Below, one piece after another: positions 19,670 through 24,195 of a DNA stretch of 24,195 nucleotides. The translations under genes were made by a program, and so were the position numbers. The stretch lies in NCBI RefSeq assembly GCF_000003605.2, contig NW_003134840.1, positions 32,543-56,737 on the forward strand. The letters run 5' to 3'. The stretch's first letter is position 1; every line of letters starts with the position of its first letter. The notes under the pieces were generated by a model, which was not told where the DNA came from, ran no database searches, and saw nothing but the letters and a program-made list of their open reading frames with translations. The stretch is from Saccoglossus kowalevskii (lineage: Eukaryota > Hemichordata > Enteropneusta > Harrimaniidae).

Positions 19670-20252
19670 TACTGTAAAACATGTTGAAAAAGCGACATGC
19701 AATTTTAGAAAATTGTGGCAAAATGACGTAATAGCGAAATGTTGATTTAGCGAATCTCTCTTGTCATTGTTGATTTCCCGTTTTCACAATACTTGTCTGT
19801 CGCGCGCCAAAACAAATGCGCAGTTATCACCTCCATAAAAACAAAGAAAAACTGTTAGGTGTAATTTGATTCTGTTCGCAATGATAAAAATCTGATTCAA
19901 CAGAGATTTGAAAAAGCGGGTATTGTTGCTGCGTTACATCCAGAACATTGACCTTTCATATTGTGACTCCGTAATAATATATCAGTATCACTTCATTTAT
20001 TAATTTTTCATTGAAATAATGACCATAATGAATACGTTTATTTTTTTGTGTTAATCTACATTTCAATCTATCATGTCAGTATGTATTTTGTTTTATGTTG
20101 TTTACAAAGTGTTTGTCTGGAGAAAAAGTCGTTGTTTGGCCACCATTTTGAATTTATAATGAAGTCATTAGCAACATCTTAAATTAGCGAATTAGTTCTC
20201 TCGTTTAATTCACTAAACAAACATGCTCGCGAAAAAGACATGTTTTACAGTA
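19670..20252. mobile_element. MITE-like element with TACTGTAAAACATGT inverted ends
   Basis: TACTGTAAAACATGT at 19670-19684 is matched by ACATGTTTTACAGTA at 20238-20252, 15 of 15. Weaker matching continues inward (GCGACATG against GCGAGCATG). The outermost TA may be a TA target duplication rather than part of the repeat. The interior is non-coding with TTCGCGA/TAGCGAA-type motifs, common in small non-autonomous DNA transposons of marine invertebrates. 583 bases. No transposase. Confidence 0.7.
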
Positions 20253-20803
20253 CATTGTCGCATATGCATGCCTGTTACCGAACATACACTGGTTTAGTAA
20301 ATAAGTATTTATAGAAAGAATTTCCATGAAGACATCTAGATTCATTGAAATACATAAATGTTCCCAGAAAAAATTTTTCAGGTTTACTTACACAGTGTGG
20401 GTCGCGGTGTAAAATGATGCAAAAAGAGTTACATTACTTAATTACAGAAATTTAGTGATACCTGAAAGCAAGTGTACATTACATCTAAAAAATATCACAG
20501 AGAAAGAATGGTTTCAGAATGGTTTCAGTACATTGTCGCATATGCATGCCTGTTACCGAACATACACTGGTTTAGTAAATAATTATTTATAGAAAGAATT
20601 TCCATGAAGACATCTAGATTCATTGAAATACATAAATGTTCCCAGAAAAAATTTTTCAGGTTTACTTACACAGTGTGGGTCGCGGTGTAAAATGATGCAA
20701 AAAGAGTTACATTACTTAATTACAGAAATTTAGTGATACCTGAAAGCAAGTGTACATTACATCTAAAAAATATCACAGAGACAGAATGGTTTCAGAACTG
20801 GTA
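20248..20803. repeat. Two-unit tandem duplication, 278-bp period
   Basis: CAGTACATTGTCGCATATGC starts at 20248 and again at 20526, and the match runs on to about GTTTCAGAA in both units. I count only two substitutions before the ends: AATAAGTATTT against AATAATTATTT, and GAGAAAG against GAGACAG. The first unit begins at the right end of the MITE-like element. On the minus strand each unit carries CTTTCAG and GTAAGT splice-like sites, but all three frames between them have stops. Confidence 0.93.
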
Positions 20804-23102
20804 TATGGAATGTTGAATAAAACTAATATTTCTGACTCGACTAATACATAATTCTGGAAAACCAAGAGATCGTATAAAATAGATAACTTACTGGATCATG
20901 AGTGTCTTTTTAGTATTGGTTTGGTAGAATCTGATGTATGGGACTGATTTGTGCTGCCACTAAATTATATTTGTATTTTTATTGTATGTACCAGTAGAAA
21001 TTAAAAAACGTAGATCCTCGAAATAGTAAACCACAGAAAATGCCCGGATGTGTCTGACCTCTCGCGTTTAGAAAACATTTTTTTTCCATTAACTGTGTAT
21101 TATTTAAATGAAAATTGAATAGTGTGTTGTGTCCAAGTGCCGAAATCCGTTTGTAGCAATTTTTGAAATTTCTGACTATATAGTCATTTGTACGGCAACC
21201 GAGGTGGCTGATCACGTCATGATTTTTAAAACAAATATTTCTATTTTTGATTTTCGTTTTACAAGTCATTTTCATTTTAAAATCATTCATTTCAATGCCA
21301 GTTTTAGCACGTCGTATATCAAGAAATTTCTTGGCGTTCTATTCTTCTCAACATTATGACTAAACAAATTAGGATAGTTGGAACTATCATTATGTTAATA
21401 CACAAATTAGCATTTTTTGTAATTGCATAACGTCATTTCCAAATTATATTATAACTATGGTCTGATTTATTAACTTGTTTCTACTCTGAGCCAATAATGT
21501 TTTTCTTATCATTCGAGTTTTGTAATAATTGAGCAGCATAATTAATATGCCAATAACGCAGTTTATGGCTAATTCAATTGGTTTTCATCGATTTGGGTGC
21601 AATGTACAGTTATTCAGATTTTACACAAGGTCTAGTATTTCATAGAAGTTCGCATTATCTCTAAACGCATTCATTTATATGAAAAAATGCCATACTTTTC
21701 ACAGGTTCCACAAATTTCAACGAACTTTTTTTAGCGTGAGCCCACATACTAAATATATATCTGCAACATCCCCAGTGTTTGATGGACCGTAAATGACCGT
21801 AAATATGGTAGTTTACCAAACCTTATTTCAACACGGTAGAAAATAACTGGTATAATATGCGCTGTCAATAGTGATTGGCAGATCCCGATTTTTTCATGCC
21901 GAATAATACTCGAAGGGTAGGGCAACGCCACTGGCTGACATTTATTCACTTACGGGTGCGATATGAGCATGGTTAAATACATGTGTTTGGCCAGGATGGC
22001 GAACTATATTATCATTCGAGGCCAATGGTCGCACAACTCTTTCATGTATTAGAAAAATGTGTGTTTTTTTCTGGTCACCCGAATGCCGAAAAATTGGATA
22101 GGAATTCTAATTGCGCAAATAAAATCACTTTGCATTTGATACAGTGGTGAAAAAGTGATTATTATAATTCTGGTAGAAAATAACATGGTCACATACTTAT
22201 AAGACACCACCTAAACCATTTTCCCTTGCATAACCGTTTATTATTGAAAGATATACCTACCCCTCAATACTTGTTTTTTTTTCAATATTACCTAATATTT
22301 TCCATTAACCTGACAATAAGCTTTTCACATTGCTATACACAAATATAATATCATCCGTAAATAATACAAATAATTTTGAATTCATGACTGTGATATAACA
22401 GCTTTTTATCTTTTTTAAATTTGCTAAAACTTATAAGTACGTAGACGAGAAATGCGCCTACAGAGAGCGATAGTAGCTTTTGACCAATTCTCTAGAAAAC
22501 GCTATTTGCAATTGTCTATTGAACAGAATATTTAAATATGCGACATTATGTTAACATCATGCTTTAAACGAATCTACCAACATGTCGTCTTTGCTATTTT
22601 TCAAACAATTTACTATTTTTTTCAAACTACGAATTATATTTATGATTTCTTCATTGGTAATGTTAGTTCAAATTAATCGTCCAGTGAAATTAAATTGTTT
22701 AATTCGTCAAATACAATTAATTAGTTCGTTTTTAAGATATTTAACTGAAAACATATAATCACCGATAAAAAACACATCAATCACACATACCAAACACAAC
22801 AAAACTATAAAAACAATATTTATTACTTTTTACGAAAAAAAGAATGCAATACTCTCAACACAGCTAAAGGCGTCTATATTTTGTACCCCCTGTATCTGTT
22901 TACAATATATAAAAACATTCGTTTAAGTGATGACTTTGTACTCTATTTCATTCACGTGTGTTCATGCTTCTTATTCACTTGTCTAGAATGCGTCGCTTAG
23001 AGTATAATATGTATCACTATATGAGAAATGCATCTCCTTGTGTGAATGAAATTTGACTTGAAAATGTAAAATTGAAAAAAAAATGATAACAAGTTTGAAA
23101 AT

Positions 23103-23106
<4 letters not shown>
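20804..23106. other. AT-rich intergenic stretch
   Basis: No supported gene. Open frames (20979-21290 minus, 21129-21359 plus, 21749-21949 minus) overlap each other or lack motifs. It presumably contains the 3' flank of the second transporter gene. Confidence 0.5.

Positions 23107-23185
<79 letters not shown>
23107..23185. repeat. (AT)n microsatellite, 79 bp
   Basis: About 39 uninterrupted AT units, about 190 bases downstream of the stop codon of the second SLC28-like gene on its strand. Self-complementary; could form a cruciform or be a variable-length allele. Confidence 0.98.
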
Positions 23186-23186
<1 letters not shown>

Positions 23187-23376
23187 TATTTGCGAAAATT
23201 GTGGTGTGGCATTTTATAAATGTTATGAATAAAAAAGCATTATCAACAGAGTATATTATATTGGCACTGTAATAATAATATTGGCACTGTGACTGGCACA
23301 CATATGGCTTGTATGAAAGAAGTCTATCAAAAAGGTATCATGACGTGTTCCGACTTGTAGTATTGGATCTTGGCAT

Positions 23377-23489
23377 TTATGTGGTGTAGTTGGTAGTCAT
23401 GGCGACTTCAATTGATGTTATATTTAATGTCGGCTCTACGAGGATGTTGGCGTCAAAGTATATCGGGCCTTCATCATTATACAACACAC
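23377..23489 (-). CDS. SLC28A3-like: Terminal coding exon of a second SLC28/CNT paralogue (partial gene)
   Basis: Acceptor CGTTGCAG, then two bases completing a Gly codon (phase 1, same as in the neighbouring gene), VLYNDEGPIYFDANILVEPT, a short tail with NIT and NYT sequons, and a TAA stop at 23379-23377. It aligns residue for residue at its start with VLYDEEAPRYFE of the gene ending at 7279, and differs downstream. The preceding exon (the counterpart of VRSEVIATYALCGF) is not present up to 24195, so the rest of the gene lies beyond the right edge. Same strand as the complete gene, hence a head-to-tail pair. The exon is short, so confidence rests on the matching phase, start motif and glycosylated tail. 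Confidence 0.8.
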
Positions 23490-24195
23490 CTGCAACGGGA
23501 AATGCATATAAAACTGAGTACTATATACATGGTGTATGAAACATAAAAGAGAGACTGACACTCACAAAATACAATGCGCTACAGGTGTTCACAATCAAAT
23601 AAACGGTTATTTTGTTTTCCTAGCCTTACAAAAAACGATAAACACATTGCCCAAAAAAGGTGTTTATGTCAACTTTAAGCAGAAGGAAAACTTTCGAGGA
23701 TTATTAAAACAAATACATAGACATGCGCATAATGTTCTCCAAGTGCTAATCACGTGATTTCAGTAACTAGATTAAAGCGTACATCGTTGACTCCGCTATT
23801 ATAGTAATATAAACAATAAACATTCCGAATATAACAACCCCTATATCTACCATTGAATTCTGGTTGTTGCTGTGAAGACCTCTTTATTATGTGTACTAGT
23901 ATGTGGATGCCTGTGACCGCTTCTGCATGTATATCTCGTTACTAGAGTACCTCGTTCACAACACGTTATTTCGAGACTAGGACAGTCAGTGTGGTATAGT
24001 GTGGTATACTTTTCGAATTCCGTGCAGCGGTGAGGTGTCATGTGAACGTGTATGCTGCGTTTATATGTTCGTAATAACCCTCGTAATAAGCCCCGAATTA
24101 GTATGTCTAATTTTATGGAAACATGTATTACAGCTCTAAAACTTTGTCTGAGCAGACTACAGCCACAGTCAGCTGGCGCACGCGTGATAATAAAA
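23490..24195. other. Intron of the second SLC28-like gene (partial)
   Basis: Follows from the acceptor at 23490. No penultimate-exon motif (SEVIATYALCG type) is visible in either strand up to the edge. Open frames at 23536-23757 and 23847-24041 have no support. Confidence 0.55.

Noticed and set aside
20393..20770. Duplicated unit considered as a duplicated exon because of CTTTCAG and GTAAGT signals on the minus strand
   Set aside because: All three frames between the sites contain stop codons.
23017..23301. 94-codon open frame with a long Ile-Tyr repeat
   Set aside because: Translation of the (AT)n microsatellite.
1..24195. CRISPR array, phage, operon or other prokaryotic system
   Set aside because: No regularly spaced repeats and no prokaryotic gene layout; the spliced transporter and LINE show a eukaryotic genome.

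Overview
The window is AT-rich eukaryotic nuclear DNA, about two-thirds A+T by eye. It has spliced genes with GT/AG introns, LINE debris, a Crypton-type fragment, LTR-like and MITE-like elements and long (AT)n runs. The gene content and repeat style suggest a marine invertebrate; I cannot name the phylum. A 50-base N block at 10036-10085 marks a scaffold gap.

The main gene is a complete or near-complete SLC28/CNT (concentrative, sodium-coupled nucleoside transporter) on the minus strand. Ten exons between 12728 and 7279 join in consistent phase. Two upstream exons (13441-13346, 12976-12857) extend the N terminus in frame with less certainty. The predicted protein is about 648 or 688 residues, matching the 650-690 usual for animal CNTs. 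The Na+ site and the sugar-binding NEFVAY motif are kept. The nucleobase-binding Gln-Thr-Glu triplet reads Met-Thr-Ala, which suggests a changed substrate. A second CNT paralogue in the same orientation enters from the right edge; only its last coding exon (23489-23377) is in view, so the locus is a head-to-tail tandem array.

The DNA around and between the genes is mostly mobile-element remains. Left of the main gene are a decayed RT fragment (about 2971-3320), a Crypton-type tyrosine-recombinase N-terminal fragment (3469-3852) and two nested copies of a ~690-bp LTR-like element (about 4292-5628). Right of it is a minus-strand L1/Tx1-like LINE (about 14724-18860), split by a third copy of that element. 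This third copy is flanked by perfect 132-bp direct repeats. Then come a MITE-like element with TACTGTAAAACATGT inverted ends (19670-20252), a recent 278-bp tandem duplication (20248-20803) and a 79-bp (AT)n tract (23107-23185).

At the extreme left edge a minus-strand open segment starting at 113 may be the first coding exon of an unrelated gene leaving the window. No rRNA, tRNA, CRISPR or prokaryotic feature was seen.
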